Of a DNA stretch of 33,384 nucleotides, positions 1 to 9,149 are shown one piece after another. The position numbers and the translations under genes were made by a program. Each line of letters opens with the position of its first letter. The stretch's first letter is position 1. The notes beneath the pieces are model-generated. The model made no database searches. It was not told the DNA's origin and was given only the letters and a program-made list of their open reading frames with translations. Origin of the DNA: Aromatoleum evansii (GTDB lineage: Bacteria; Pseudomonadota; Gammaproteobacteria; Burkholderiales; Rhodocyclaceae); assembly GCF_012910805.1 (NCBI RefSeq), contig NZ_WTVK01000060.1, positions 1 through 33,384 on the forward strand, given 5' to 3'.

Positions 1-5
1 CTTAC

Positions 6-122
6 AGTCTGACGACCATAGCGTCCCGGAACCACTCCTTCCCATCCCGAACAGGACAGTGAAACAGGACCGCGCCGATGATAGTGCTCTTCGTGAGTGC
101 GAAAGTAGGTCATCGTCAGACT
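6..122 (+). rRNA. rrf: 5S ribosomal RNA
   Basis: The sequence has the features of bacterial 5S rRNA: a long terminal helix formed by AGTCTGACGACC at the 5' end and GTCATCGTCAGACT at the 3' end, the internal stretch CCATCCCGAACAGGACAGTG, and GTGCGAAAGTAGGTCATC near the 3' end. Its length (about 115-117 nt) fits the family. It is followed directly by an intrinsic terminator, so it is the last gene of an rRNA operon whose 16S/23S part lies upstream of the window. The exact ends are uncertain by a few bases. Confidence 0.95.
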
Positions 123-133
123 AACTACTCCGA

Positions 134-165
134 AAACCCGCTGACCAACCGTCAGCGGGTTTTTT
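134..165 (+). terminator. Intrinsic terminator of the rRNA operon
   Basis: AACCCGCTGAC and GTCAGCGGGTT form an 11-bp stem with a 5-nt loop (CAACC), followed by a run of T. It lies about 12 nt after the 5S rRNA and ends the rRNA operon. Confidence 0.9.
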
Positions 166-269
166 GCGTCTACGACGTGCCGATGTCCGGCGCATCAATT
201 CCTTCTGCTACGATTTTGACGGTGCCCCGCCCAACAGGGGCGCTCGTTTCAGTTATCAGGTGTTAGCCA

Positions 270-1229
270 ATGGCTCTCTCGGATCAGGCGCAAGCATTGC
301 TGGACATGGTGTATCGAGTCGGAGCACCGCGGTTTCATGAACTGACGGTAGCGCAGGCGCGACATTCGTTCGAAAAACTGCAGTTCGTGTTTGGTGGCGA
401 GCCGGAGGGGGTCGCGTCGACGCTGGATGTTCCGATGTCGCGACCGGACGGCAGTGCCCTTATCGCCCGTCTTTATCGACCGCTTGATGCCGGTCAGGCC
501 GAGGTGTTGCCGCTGTTGATCTATTTTCATGGCGGAGGGTGGTGCGTCGGCAGCGTGCAAAGCCATGATTCATTGTGCCGGCGTATAGCGAATAGGGCAG
601 GGTGTGCGGTCCTGTCCGTGGATTACAGGCTTGCGCCGGAGCATCCATTTCCGGCTGCGGTGGAGGACGCCCTCTTTGCTGTCGAATGGGCGTGGACCAA
701 CGCAGAACAACTTGCCGTGGATCCGGGGCGGTTCGGATTGGGCGGGGATAGCGCCGGCGGAAATCTTTCATTGGTGGCGGCACTGATGCTCCGCGATCAG
801 CGCGCACCTGCGCTGCGTTGCCTGTGCCTGATCTATCCCTGTACCGAAATTGAAAGCAGCCGCCCCTCGAGGGAGGCCTACGCGTCGGGGTATTTTCTGG
901 ACCGGGATAGCCTGGCCTGGTTTTTCGAGCGTTATCTCCCGGACGGAGGGGCGCATGACTGGCGCGTGTCGCCCATGCAGGCGGTTTCCCTTGCGGGTCT
1001 TCCGCCGACTATCGTCGTTACGGCGGAGTGCGATCCGCTCCGAGATGATGGCATCGCAATGGTCGAGCGCGCGAGATCGGAGGGCGTAGCGGCTGATCAT
1101 GTAGATGTTCCGGGCATGGTGCACGGCTTTGTTACTTTGGGAAAATGGTTTCCCGAGGCGAACGAGGTGGTTGATCGGGTCTCGCTGCAGCTTCGCGGGC
1201 ACTTCGCGAAGGAGGCCGGCTGGGGCTAG
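270..1229 (+). CDS. Alpha/beta hydrolase, HSL-type (family IV) esterase
   Basis: A 319-residue alpha/beta hydrolase of the hormone-sensitive-lipase family, which hydrolyses carboxyl esters. The oxyanion-hole motif HGGGW is at residues 87-91, the nucleophile elbow GDSAG at 159-163 (Ser161), the acid Asp255 in ECDPLRDD, and His285 in the GMVHGF motif, so the triad is complete. No signal peptide is seen, so it is probably cytoplasmic. It follows the 5S terminator after about 100 nt and reads in the direction of the exopolysaccharide block, from which it is separated by 187 nt. The natural substrate cannot be told from sequence. The ribosome-binding site before the ATG at 270 is weak; no better in-frame start is apparent. 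Confidence 0.9.
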   Translation: MALSDQAQALLDMVYRVGAPRFHELTVAQARHSFEKLQFVFGGEPEGVASTLDVPMSRPDGSALIARLYRPLDAGQAEVLPLLIYFHGGGWCVGSVQSHDSLCRRIANRAGCAVLSVDYRLAPEHPFPAAVEDALFAVEWAWTNAEQLAVDPGRFGLGGDSAGGNLSLVAALMLRDQRAPALRCLCLIYPCTEIESSRPSREAYASGYFLDRDSLAWFFERYLPDGGAHDWRVSPMQAVSLAGLPPTIVVTAECDPLRDDGIAMVERARSEGVAADHVDVPGMVHGFVTLGKWFPEANEVVDRVSLQLRGHFAKEAGWG

Positions 1230-1416
1230 CGCCGCCGGGCTTGCCGCTGGAGTCCCGTTCGGCGCTGTGGCGAGTTCGGAGCGATGTGACCTGTTTAACA
1301 ACGGCGAAACGCATAAAGCACTAGAGTCTCCCTTACGTACCACGGGTTGGGTGGCGGTCCGCCGCGGCATGTGATCGCGCATGCTCGACGGGCTTCCGTG
1401 CGGCGGGGGAGCTGCG

Positions 1417-2802
1417 ATGTTCAAGGTGTTCAAGCAATATGTGCCGTCGCACGCGTTGCAGCAGATCGCGTTTGACGCGTCGATCTTGTTCCTCCTCGTT
1501 CTGGTTGTGACCGTGCTGCCGGCGCGCGGGACGCCAGTCGAGTGGCGTGTGGTCGTCCCGTCGGCATTGCTCTTCGCGGTGCTGATGATCTTGCTCAACG
1601 GAGCATTGGGGCTTTACCGCGCAAGAGCGTTGGATGCGGCCGGGCGGAGTACTGTGTCCCGCATTCTGGTGTCGGTCGTGGTCAGCGTCATTGTGGCGTT
1701 TGCCGTGTTCGCCATTCTGCCCTGGGGGTATTTCCAGTCTGAGGCGGCGCAGGTTTCCATCGTCCTGCTCTTGGGCGGGCTGCTTGTCATGCGGGGTTTT
1801 GCGAACCGACGGGGGGCCGCGTCCGCGTTTGACCCGCGGGTACTGATTATTGGTACGGGCGCTGAAGCCGCTGCAGTTGCGAGCTCTCTGAAGGCGCGAG
1901 GCGTTGGAGGGGATCTCGTCGGCTTCTACCGACCAGTCGGTGAGGAAACGCCGGTCGTGGATCCAGGTGAGATTCTTTCGGAAGACGGGAACCTTCTTGA
2001 AACGGTCAGACGGCTCCATGTCAGCGAAGTGATTGTGGCGGTTCGTGAGCGCAGAGGAGGGGTTCTTCCAATACGGGAGCTGCTCGACTGCAAGCTCAGG
2101 GGCGTCAAGGTTCTCGACCTGTCCTCATTCTTCGAGCGCACCCATGGACAGGTGCCCATCGGTTCGCTGAAGGCGAGCTGGCTCATCTACGGTGAAGGCT
2201 TTCATCAGGGGGTGGTGCGTAGGACCATCAAGCGGTGTTTTGATCTGCTTGCATGCGCGATCCTGTCGATTCTTGCACTACCCGTCATGCTGGTTACGGC
2301 GTGTCTCATCCTGCTCGAGGACGGCGGCCCGGTGTTGTACCGGCAGGAGCGGGTGGGGCGGCGTGGGCGAATATTCAGAGTGATCAAGTTCCGAAGCATG
2401 AGGCACGACGCCGAAGGCGATGGGACGCCGCGGTGGGCGCAGTCGGACGATGACAGGATCACGCGTGTCGGTCATGTCATCCGGCGTTTTCGCATCGACG
2501 AACTGCCGCAACTGTTGAACGTGCTGTCGGGCGAGATGAGCCTGGTTGGTCCCCGGCCGGAGCGTCCGTACTTCGTCGACCAGCTGACCCGCGAGATTCC
2601 GTTCTACTCGGTGCGTCACAGCGTCAAGCCGGGGATCACGGGGTGGGCTCAGGTTCGTTACCAGTATGGTGCATCGGTCGATGACGCGATGCAGAAGTTG
2701 CAGTACGACCTGTACTACGTGAAGAACCACAATTTGGCTCTGGATATTCTGGTGCTGTTCGAGACGGTCCGGGTTGTCCTGACATGCGAGGGGGCGCACT
2801 GA
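1417..2802 (+). CDS. Exopolysaccharide sugar transferase, PEP-CTERM-associated (EpsB-type)
   Basis: A polyprenyl-phosphate hexose-1-phosphate transferase that would start exopolysaccharide repeat-unit assembly on undecaprenyl phosphate in the inner membrane. The N-terminal third has several membrane segments (about residues 15-125), then a Rossmann-like region starting near VLIIGTGAE, then the bacterial sugar-transferase domain beginning KRCFDLL with a membrane anchor. Family motifs follow: YRQERVGRRG, VIKFRSM, RRFRIDELPQL, MSLVGPRPERP and KPGITGWAQV. I chose ATG 1417 because GGGGGAG lies just upstream; a longer start at 1381 has no such site. The family (TIGR03013 type) is linked to PEP-CTERM/exosortase loci, and prsK-prsR-prsT directly downstream agree with that. 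Confidence 0.9.
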   Translation: MFKVFKQYVPSHALQQIAFDASILFLLVLVVTVLPARGTPVEWRVVVPSALLFAVLMILLNGALGLYRARALDAAGRSTVSRILVSVVVSVIVAFAVFAILPWGYFQSEAAQVSIVLLLGGLLVMRGFANRRGAASAFDPRVLIIGTGAEAAAVASSLKARGVGGDLVGFYRPVGEETPVVDPGEILSEDGNLLETVRRLHVSEVIVAVRERRGGVLPIRELLDCKLRGVKVLDLSSFFERTHGQVPIGSLKASWLIYGEGFHQGVVRRTIKRCFDLLACAILSILALPVMLVTACLILLEDGGPVLYRQERVGRRGRIFRVIKFRSMRHDAEGDGTPRWAQSDDDRITRVGHVIRRFRIDELPQLLNVLSGEMSLVGPRPERPYFVDQLTREIPFYSVRHSVKPGITGWAQVRYQYGASVDDAMQKLQYDLYYVKNHNLALDILVLFETVRVVLTCEGAH

Positions 2803-2864
2803 TTCGTCGGTGAAAGATCGGCGTCAGGTCCGAAGCGTTACGACGGTGAGGTCAGGGGACTGAT

Positions 2865-4946
2865 TTGTCAGAGTCGGCTGGTGTGGCGTACGGGATCGCT
2901 TGCGGTGCCTACACGCTGTTCTGGATTTACCTGCTTCTCGGCTGGCGCAAGCAGCCGCGTGGGGGAGCTCTTCTGCTGGCTGTCGGTGCGAGTGCGTTGT
3001 GGGCGCTTGCCAACGGTTTTGTCGTGTGGAGTCCCTCTTCGACGGTGCTTGCATTGGCCTGGACCAGCGACATTGCGCGTCAAGTCAGCTGGCTGGCGTT
3101 TGTCATCATTTTGTTGCGGGCGACCAACGCACGTGTGGTGCGTTGGCCGGTTGCTGCTGCGTTGGTGGTGGCGGTCGCTCAGTTGCTCGGTGTGGTCGGC
3201 TTGGGGCTGGGCTTGCTGTCGCAGGCCACCTTGCACTTGGGCAGTTTTCTCGCGGGCGCGGTGTTGGGCCTGGTGCTGGTCGAGCAATTTTTTCGGTCGG
3301 TGCCGCCGGATTCGCGTTGGGCATTGAAGCCGCTGTGTCTGGCGCTTTCGGCCGGGTACGTCTTCGAGTTGTACCTTTTCGCGGATGGCTTCCTGTTCGG
3401 CCAACTCGATGCGGACGTATGGGCAGTGCGGGGAATCGCTCACGCGATGACGCTACCGCTGATCGCAGTGTCCGCTGGTCGCAATCCTGACTGGGCGCTG
3501 CGCATAACTGTCTCGCGGGACGCAGTGTTTCATTCGACGGCCTTGGCGTTGTCGGGGGCCTATCTTCTCGTCATCGCCGCAGCCGGATATTACGTGCGTT
3601 ATTTCGGCGGCGATTGGGGCCGTGCCCTCCAATTGACCCTGTTCTTTGCCGGCCTGCTCTTGTTGAGCGTGTTCCTTGTGTCCGGGGCGCAACGGGCAAG
3701 GTTGCGTGTTTTCCTCAACAAGCACCTGTTTCCATACCGTTATGACTATCGGAGCGAGTGGTTGCGATTTACCCAGGCGCTGTCCTCCGCCGACGGCGCG
3801 TTGGACCTGGGTGAATCGGTGATCAAGGGGCTGTGCGACCTGGTGGAGAGCCCGGGAGGAGTGCTTTGGCTTCGGGAGTCGGGCGGAAATCGCTATCACG
3901 TCCAATCGCGACTCAATCATCCGGCAATTGCGGTGACGGAGGAGGAAGACAGTTCATTCTGTCGCTTTCTCGCGGAGCGCGAGTGGGTGATCAATCTTGA
4001 GGAATACCGCTCGGGCTCGAACAACTACGCGACTCTGGAACTCCCCGGGTGGTTGTCGGCGATCTCGAGCGCGTGGCTGGTCCTTCCGCTGAAATCCGGT
4101 GGCGTACTCGTCGGCTTCGTCCTGCTTAGTGCGCCGAGGACGCCGGTCGACGTGAACTGGGAGGTTCTTGATCTGCTGAAGACGGCGCAGGCACAGGCCG
4201 CAAGCTATCTGTCGCGCATGCAGGCGGTCGAGGCTTTGATCGAATCGAGAAAGTTCGATTCGTTCAATCGCATGTCCGCGTTCGTTGTCCACGATCTGAA
4301 AAATCTTGTTGCGCAGCTGTCGTTGATGTTGAAGAACGCGGAACGGCACAAGCATAACCCGGAGTTCCAGAATGACATGCTGGAGACAGTGGCGAATGTC
4401 GAGTCGAGGATGCGTGCGCTGATGACGCAGTTGCAGGAGAAGCGCTCGATCGATCCGCCGAGGCGCGTGGAGATCGGCGCACTGGTCGAACGTCTGAGGC
4501 TGGCGAAACGTCACCAGCGTCCGTCGATCGAGTTCGAGGCCGGTGGCGCTGGGATGGTCGAGGTGATTGCCCACCCCGAGCGACTTGAACGTGTCATTGG
4601 CCATGTGTTGCAGAATGCGCTTGAGGCGACGCGAGACGATGGTAGGGTGGCAGTAAGCATCAACCCTACGGGTGACGGTGCCGCGGTAGTGAGCGTTGAA
4701 GACAACGGCTGTGGGATGACGAGGGAATTCATCCGCGAGCAGCTGTTCCGCCCCTTCCAGACCAGCAAGACGGGAGGTATGGGGATCGGTGCATTCGAGG
4801 CTCAGCAATACATTCGTGAAATCGGGGGCAGCATTGCAGTCGATAGCGAGCCCGGGATGGGAACTCGTGTCTCGATCACGCTGCCGATGGTCGCCCGCGA
4901 AGCGCGGGATGACATGAAGAGCGCGGTGATGACTCAGGGATCATGA
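2865..4946 (+). CDS. prsK: PEP-CTERM system sensor histidine kinase PrsK
   Basis: A 693-residue membrane histidine kinase. Residues 1 to about 275 hold eight or so hydrophobic segments, followed by a GAF-like region (about 295-440), a phosphoacceptor helix with His476 in FVVHDLKN, and a HATPase domain with N-box HVLQNALEA, G1 box VEDNGCGM and G2 box KTGGMGIG. It would autophosphorylate and pass the phosphate to PrsR. Its architecture matches TIGR02916 (PrsK). The start is a TTG preceded by AGGGGA; an in-frame TGA sits 18 nt upstream of it, so no longer start is possible, though GTG 2880 cannot be excluded. The stop codon overlaps the prsR start (ATGA), so the two are translationally coupled. 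The signal it senses is unknown. Confidence 0.93.
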   Translation: MSESAGVAYGIACGAYTLFWIYLLLGWRKQPRGGALLLAVGASALWALANGFVVWSPSSTVLALAWTSDIARQVSWLAFVIILLRATNARVVRWPVAAALVVAVAQLLGVVGLGLGLLSQATLHLGSFLAGAVLGLVLVEQFFRSVPPDSRWALKPLCLALSAGYVFELYLFADGFLFGQLDADVWAVRGIAHAMTLPLIAVSAGRNPDWALRITVSRDAVFHSTALALSGAYLLVIAAAGYYVRYFGGDWGRALQLTLFFAGLLLLSVFLVSGAQRARLRVFLNKHLFPYRYDYRSEWLRFTQALSSADGALDLGESVIKGLCDLVESPGGVLWLRESGGNRYHVQSRLNHPAIAVTEEEDSSFCRFLAEREWVINLEEYRSGSNNYATLELPGWLSAISSAWLVLPLKSGGVLVGFVLLSAPRTPVDVNWEVLDLLKTAQAQAASYLSRMQAVEALIESRKFDSFNRMSAFVVHDLKNLVAQLSLMLKNAERHKHNPEFQNDMLETVANVESRMRALMTQLQEKRSIDPPRRVEIGALVERLRLAKRHQRPSIEFEAGGAGMVEVIAHPERLERVIGHVLQNALEATRDDGRVAVSINPTGDGAAVVSVEDNGCGMTREFIREQLFRPFQTSKTGGMGIGAFEAQQYIREIGGSIAVDSEPGMGTRVSITLPMVAREARDDMKSAVMTQGS

Positions 4947-6301
4947 ACGACAAGAGACGAACGCTTCTGGTTGTGGAGGATGATCCCGCGCTGCAGAAGC
5001 AGATGCGGTGGGCGTTCGATTCGTTCGAAACCGTTGTCGCCGATGACAGGGAGAGCGCGCTCGCCCAGTTGCGGCGGTATGAGCCGGCGGTGGTAACAAT
5101 GGACCTGGGCTTGCCGCCAAGTCCGGATGACGTCGGTGAAGGTTTCCGGCTTCTTGGGGAGATGCTCATGCTGGCGCCGGAGACGAAGGTGATCGTCCTG
5201 ACCGGGCAGCATGATCGTGAGAACGCGGTGCGGGCCGTGGCAATGGGCGCTTATGATTTCTTCGGAAAACCCTTTGAGCCGGAACTGCTCGCGCTGACGA
5301 TTGATCGCGCGTTTCGGCTGCATGATTTGCAGGCAGAGAATCATCGTCTTCAGGCGCAACAGTCCAGCCCGCTTTCCGGCGTCATCACCCGGGATCCCGG
5401 TATGTTGAAGGTATGCCGGACCGTGGAGAGGGTGGCGTCGGCAAATGTCACCGTGGCCTTGCTTGGCGCAAGCGGGACAGGAAAGGAGATTCTGGCGCGC
5501 GCCTTGCACGCGCTGTCATCGCGTTCCAAGGAACGCTTCCTTGCGATCAACTGTGCGGCGATTCCGGAGAATCTGCTGGAAAGCGAGTTGTTTGGCTACG
5601 AGAAGGGGGCGTTCACCGGGGCGGCCAAGCTGACCCCGGGAAAGATCGAAACCGCGCACAAGGGGACTTTCTTTCTCGACGAAATTGGTGATTTACCGAT
5701 GGCCCTGCAGGCGAAACTGCTCCGTTTCCTGCAGGAAAGAGTGGTCGAGCGCATCGGTGGGCGTGAGGAGATTCCGGTCGATGTGCGTGTGATATGTGCA
5801 ACGCACAGGGACTTGAAGGCGCAAATTCAGGCGGGTCTCTTTCGCGAGGATCTTTACTATCGGCTCGCCGAAATCGTTATCGACATCCCGCCCTTGCGGG
5901 AGCGCGATGGTGATGCGGTGCTGCTGGCACATGCGTTCGTGCAGCGCTTTGCGAAGGAAAACGGCCGCGGGGCCATGCATCTCGGCGAGGACGCGCTTGC
6001 GGCAATCGAGTCGCATCCCTGGCCGGGAAATGTGCGTGAATTGGAGAATTGCCTCAAACGCGCGGTAATCATGGCGGAGTCGAACCGGATCACGGCAGAG
6101 GATCTCGGACTCGATGCGGCCGAAAACGATCTGCTGGAACTCAATCTGCGTCATGTCAGGGATGAGGCTGAGCGACGGGCGGTGATTCGCGCCTTGGCGC
6201 GAACGAACGGCAATATTGCGCGTGCCGCCGATCTATTAGGGATCAGCAGGCCCTCCTTGTACGACTTGATGAACCGTTTTGGATTCAAGAAGGAGAGTTG
6301 A
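4943..6301 (+). CDS. prsR: Sigma-54-dependent response regulator PrsR (PEP-CTERM system)
   Basis: An NtrC-type enhancer-binding regulator of 452 residues. The receiver domain (1 to about 125) has acidic residues E12, D13, D14 and phosphoacceptor Asp54. The AAA+ domain has Walker A GASGTGKE at about 175 and the sigma-54 contact loop GAFTGA at 222-227, followed by FFLDEIGDL. The C-terminus is a Fis-type helix-turn-helix (about 405-450, NGNIARAADLLGISRPSLYDL). It matches TIGR02915. With GAFTGA intact it should activate RNA polymerase carrying sigma-54. Candidate targets in this window are the two PepA-like genes, each with a -24/-12 promoter. It overlaps prsK by 4 nt. Confidence 0.95.
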   Translation: MNDKRRTLLVVEDDPALQKQMRWAFDSFETVVADDRESALAQLRRYEPAVVTMDLGLPPSPDDVGEGFRLLGEMLMLAPETKVIVLTGQHDRENAVRAVAMGAYDFFGKPFEPELLALTIDRAFRLHDLQAENHRLQAQQSSPLSGVITRDPGMLKVCRTVERVASANVTVALLGASGTGKEILARALHALSSRSKERFLAINCAAIPENLLESELFGYEKGAFTGAAKLTPGKIETAHKGTFFLDEIGDLPMALQAKLLRFLQERVVERIGGREEIPVDVRVICATHRDLKAQIQAGLFREDLYYRLAEIVIDIPPLRERDGDAVLLAHAFVQRFAKENGRGAMHLGEDALAAIESHPWPGNVRELENCLKRAVIMAESNRITAEDLGLDAAENDLLELNLRHVRDEAERRAVIRALARTNGNIARAADLLGISRPSLYDLMNRFGFKKES

Positions 6302-6302
6302 C

Positions 6303-9098
6303 GTGTCCCGTCCGATCGTGTTTCGGAGGTCCAAACGGCGAATTGCGCTGGCCCTCGTCATTTCGGGTTTGATTGCCGGTTGCGGTGCGAGCCCCGATTC
6401 CATGGTGGGTTCTGCGCGCGATTATCTTGCCAAGAGCGATCTCCAGGCCGCGAGCATTCAGCTCAAGAATGCCTTGCAGGAAAACCCGAAACTCGCCGAA
6501 GCACGTTACCTGCTCGGCGACGTGAATCTCAGGCAGGGGAATCCTGTTGCCGCTGAGAAGGAGTTTCGGCGTGCGATCGAGTTGGGTGTTTCGGTCGAAC
6601 AGGTAAGTCCTCTGCTGGCGCGCGCGATGGTGCAGATGGGGCAGTTCGACCAGGTCATCAAGGAATTCGGGGCTACCGAGCTCCAGGATCCGGTGGCGAA
6701 CGCCCGACTGTGGGCGAGCATCGGGGATGCCTATCTCGAGCGCAAGGATCCTTCCAAGGCGCGCGAGGCGTTCGAGTTGGCGTTGAAGTCGAATGCGGAT
6801 GACGTTCCTGCACGGATCGGCTTCGGTCGCATGAAATATCTGACCGGAGATGTCGACGGGGCGTTTGCCGAGGCCGAGGCTGTGTTGGCGCGGGGTGCTG
6901 CAGGGGAGGAGGCGGGCGATGCCCACGCTCTGCGCGCAAACGTGTTGCTTTCCCGCAAGCAGGTCGACGAGGGGCTTGCTTCGCTGCGTGAGGCGGTGAA
7001 GGGGCGTCCGTCGTCCGTTGCTTATCATTTTGCCCTGATCTCGCTCTTGCTCGAACGCGGTGACATGAGTGAAGCGGCCGAGCGGCTCGCTGCCATGGAG
7101 AAGGTCGCGCCCAAGCACCCGCTCACTCACTATCTGTTTGCGCTCCATGACTTTCGCAGCAGCAAGACGGCTTCGGCCCGCGAGCACATTGCCGAAACCG
7201 TTCGGCTGGCACCGGAATACCTGCCCGGGCGCATGCTGGCAGGTTTGATCCACGCCAGCCTGAACGAGCATGTCCTTGCCCGCGAGCATCTGGCGATGGT
7301 GGTTGGGCGTACACCCCAGAACAGAACCGCCCGGGTCGGGCTCGCGCGCCTGGAATTCGGCGCAGGCGACCCCCAGAAGGCGATGGATACGCTCAAGCCG
7401 CTGCTTTCCGAAAAGAATCCGGACGCGGGGAGCCTGCAACTGGCAGCGCGCATTCAGCTGGCGCAGGGCAAACTGGACGCGGCGGCGGACACGTATGAGC
7501 GGCTCGTTGCAGTGCGGCCGTCCGACGAGCTGGCACGCACTCAGCTGGGTGTGGCGCGCCTGCTCGACGGAGATTCGGCGGCCGGTCTGAGCGATCTTGA
7601 AACGGCCTCGACGCTCGAGGGGAGTTCCGGAGCGGCGGACTTTGCGCTGGTGATGGTGCATTTGCGGCAGGGCGAAATCGACAAGGCTGCGGCGGCGCAG
7701 CGGAGGCTCGAGGAAAAACGTCCGGATGATCCCCGTACATACATGTTGCAGGGCGGAATCGCTCTCGCACGAAGGGATCTGGCTGGTGCAAGGCTCTCGT
7801 TCGAGAAGGCGCTGTCGCTCAAGAGCGATTACCTGCCCGCAGCAGTCAATCTCGCGCGGATAGACTTCGCGGAAAGGAAGCCCGCGGAGGCGCTGGAGCG
7901 TGTCGAGGGGATCGTTGCCAAGCATCCGGATAACGTAGCGGCTTCCCTTCTGCTGGCAAATCTGCAGAAGGCGACCGGTGCAGCGCCGGACAAGGTGCGT
8001 GCCACGCTCGAGCGCGCGAGCCGTGCAATGCCCGGGGAAGCGACCCCGAAGCTGGCCCTCGCTGCGGAGGCTCTGGGGCAGCGGGATGCGAAGAAGGCGA
8101 TTTCGATCGTGCAGGAAGTCATCGCCGCCCACCCGGACGATCCACGAGCACACGAAATGATGGGGCGCGCCCAGCTGCTCGCCGGTGACCACCAGCAGGC
8201 AATCGCTGCGTTCAGCAAGCAGGCGGGACTGCAGCCGAAGTTGCCGGCTCCGCTGATCCATCTTGCGGATGCACAACAGCTGGCGAAGGATTCCGCTGCC
8301 GCGGAGCAAACCTTGCGACGGGCGCTTGGCCTGAAACAGGATCTGCTTGAGGCGCAGCAGCGACTTGCCGCATTGCTCGCGGGAAAACAGCGACTCAAGG
8401 AAGCAATTGCGATTGCCCAGACGGTGCAAAAGCAACGGCCCAAGGAGCCCGCTGGATGGAACCTCGAAGGCGATCTGTACCTCCTCGCAAAGGACTATGC
8501 GCCCGCGATCGCTTCCTACCGGAAGTCATTCAGCGTCAGGCCGAGGGCGGAGACGGTGATCAAGCTCCACGCTGTTCAGGTGCAGTCCGGTAAGCAGAGC
8601 GATGCGGAGAAGGCGGTTTCCGAATGGTTGCGGAAGGAACCGAACGATGTGCGGGTGCGTTCGTATCTTGCCGAGCGGGCATTTGCCGCGCAGCGCTTTG
8701 ATGAGGCCGAAAAGCTGTATACCAAGCTCGATGAGCTTAGGCCGGAGACGCCCCGGATCCTCAATAATCTGGCATGGATCGCGGGTCATCGAAGGGATCC
8801 CAAGGCTATGGCCTTGGCCGAGCGGGCAATAAAGTTGGCGCCGGAGGACCCGAACATTCTCGCGACGCTGGGTGTGCTGCAAGTCGATAGCGGCCAGCGC
8901 GAAAGCGGGATCGAGAACCTCCGCAAGGCGGTGTCTCTGGCGCCGACTGCACCGGCTCTGCGCCTCAATCTCGCGAAAGCATATGTGAAAGCCGGCCGCA
9001 AGCAGGAGGCTGTGAAGGAGGCGGATTTTCTATTGCAGTCGCTGCCGCAGAACAGTCCCATGCGTGCCGAGGCCACGGCCCTGAAGGAGAAGCTGTAA
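6303..9098 (+). CDS. prsT: PEP-CTERM system TPR-repeat lipoprotein PrsT
   Basis: A long (931-residue) lipoprotein built almost wholly of tetratricopeptide repeats, of the TIGR02917 (PrsT) family. The N-terminus has Arg/Lys, a hydrophobic stretch and lipobox LIAGC (Cys27), so it should be lipidated and exported, probably to the outer membrane. TPR units recur about every 34 residues from about residue 36 to the end. I chose GTG 6303 because AAGGAG lies 7 nt upstream; an earlier TTG at 6279 would overlap prsR and lacks such a site. It starts 1 nt after the prsR stop, so it is in the same operon. PrsT is thought to help assemble or export exopolysaccharide or PEP-CTERM proteins; the exact role is not established. 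Confidence 0.93.
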   Translation: MSRPIVFRRSKRRIALALVISGLIAGCGASPDSMVGSARDYLAKSDLQAASIQLKNALQENPKLAEARYLLGDVNLRQGNPVAAEKEFRRAIELGVSVEQVSPLLARAMVQMGQFDQVIKEFGATELQDPVANARLWASIGDAYLERKDPSKAREAFELALKSNADDVPARIGFGRMKYLTGDVDGAFAEAEAVLARGAAGEEAGDAHALRANVLLSRKQVDEGLASLREAVKGRPSSVAYHFALISLLLERGDMSEAAERLAAMEKVAPKHPLTHYLFALHDFRSSKTASAREHIAETVRLAPEYLPGRMLAGLIHASLNEHVLAREHLAMVVGRTPQNRTARVGLARLEFGAGDPQKAMDTLKPLLSEKNPDAGSLQLAARIQLAQGKLDAAADTYERLVAVRPSDELARTQLGVARLLDGDSAAGLSDLETASTLEGSSGAADFALVMVHLRQGEIDKAAAAQRRLEEKRPDDPRTYMLQGGIALARRDLAGARLSFEKALSLKSDYLPAAVNLARIDFAERKPAEALERVEGIVAKHPDNVAASLLLANLQKATGAAPDKVRATLERASRAMPGEATPKLALAAEALGQRDAKKAISIVQEVIAAHPDDPRAHEMMGRAQLLAGDHQQAIAAFSKQAGLQPKLPAPLIHLADAQQLAKDSAAAEQTLRRALGLKQDLLEAQQRLAALLAGKQRLKEAIAIAQTVQKQRPKEPAGWNLEGDLYLLAKDYAPAIASYRKSFSVRPRAETVIKLHAVQVQSGKQSDAEKAVSEWLRKEPNDVRVRSYLAERAFAAQRFDEAEKLYTKLDELRPETPRILNNLAWIAGHRRDPKAMALAERAIKLAPEDPNILATLGVLQVDSGQRESGIENLRKAVSLAPTAPALRLNLAKAYVKAGRKQEAVKEADFLLQSLPQNSPMRAEATALKEKL

Positions 9099-9149
9099 CC
9101 GCGCCAATTCGTCGGATTATTTTTTCGGGTTATTGATGGGGTGCGAATC

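Noticed and set aside
1275-1290. Sigma-54-like TGGC...GC spacing upstream of the sugar transferase (in GTGGCGAGTTCGGAGC)
   Set aside because: Spacing is right and TGGC matches, but the -12 part is GGAGC rather than TTGC, and in GC-rich DNA such hits occur by chance.
6285-8435. Long minus-strand open frame of 716 codons opposite prsT
   Set aside because: It lies wholly opposite a well-supported TPR gene; it is a product of GC-rich codon use and shows no protein-like motifs.
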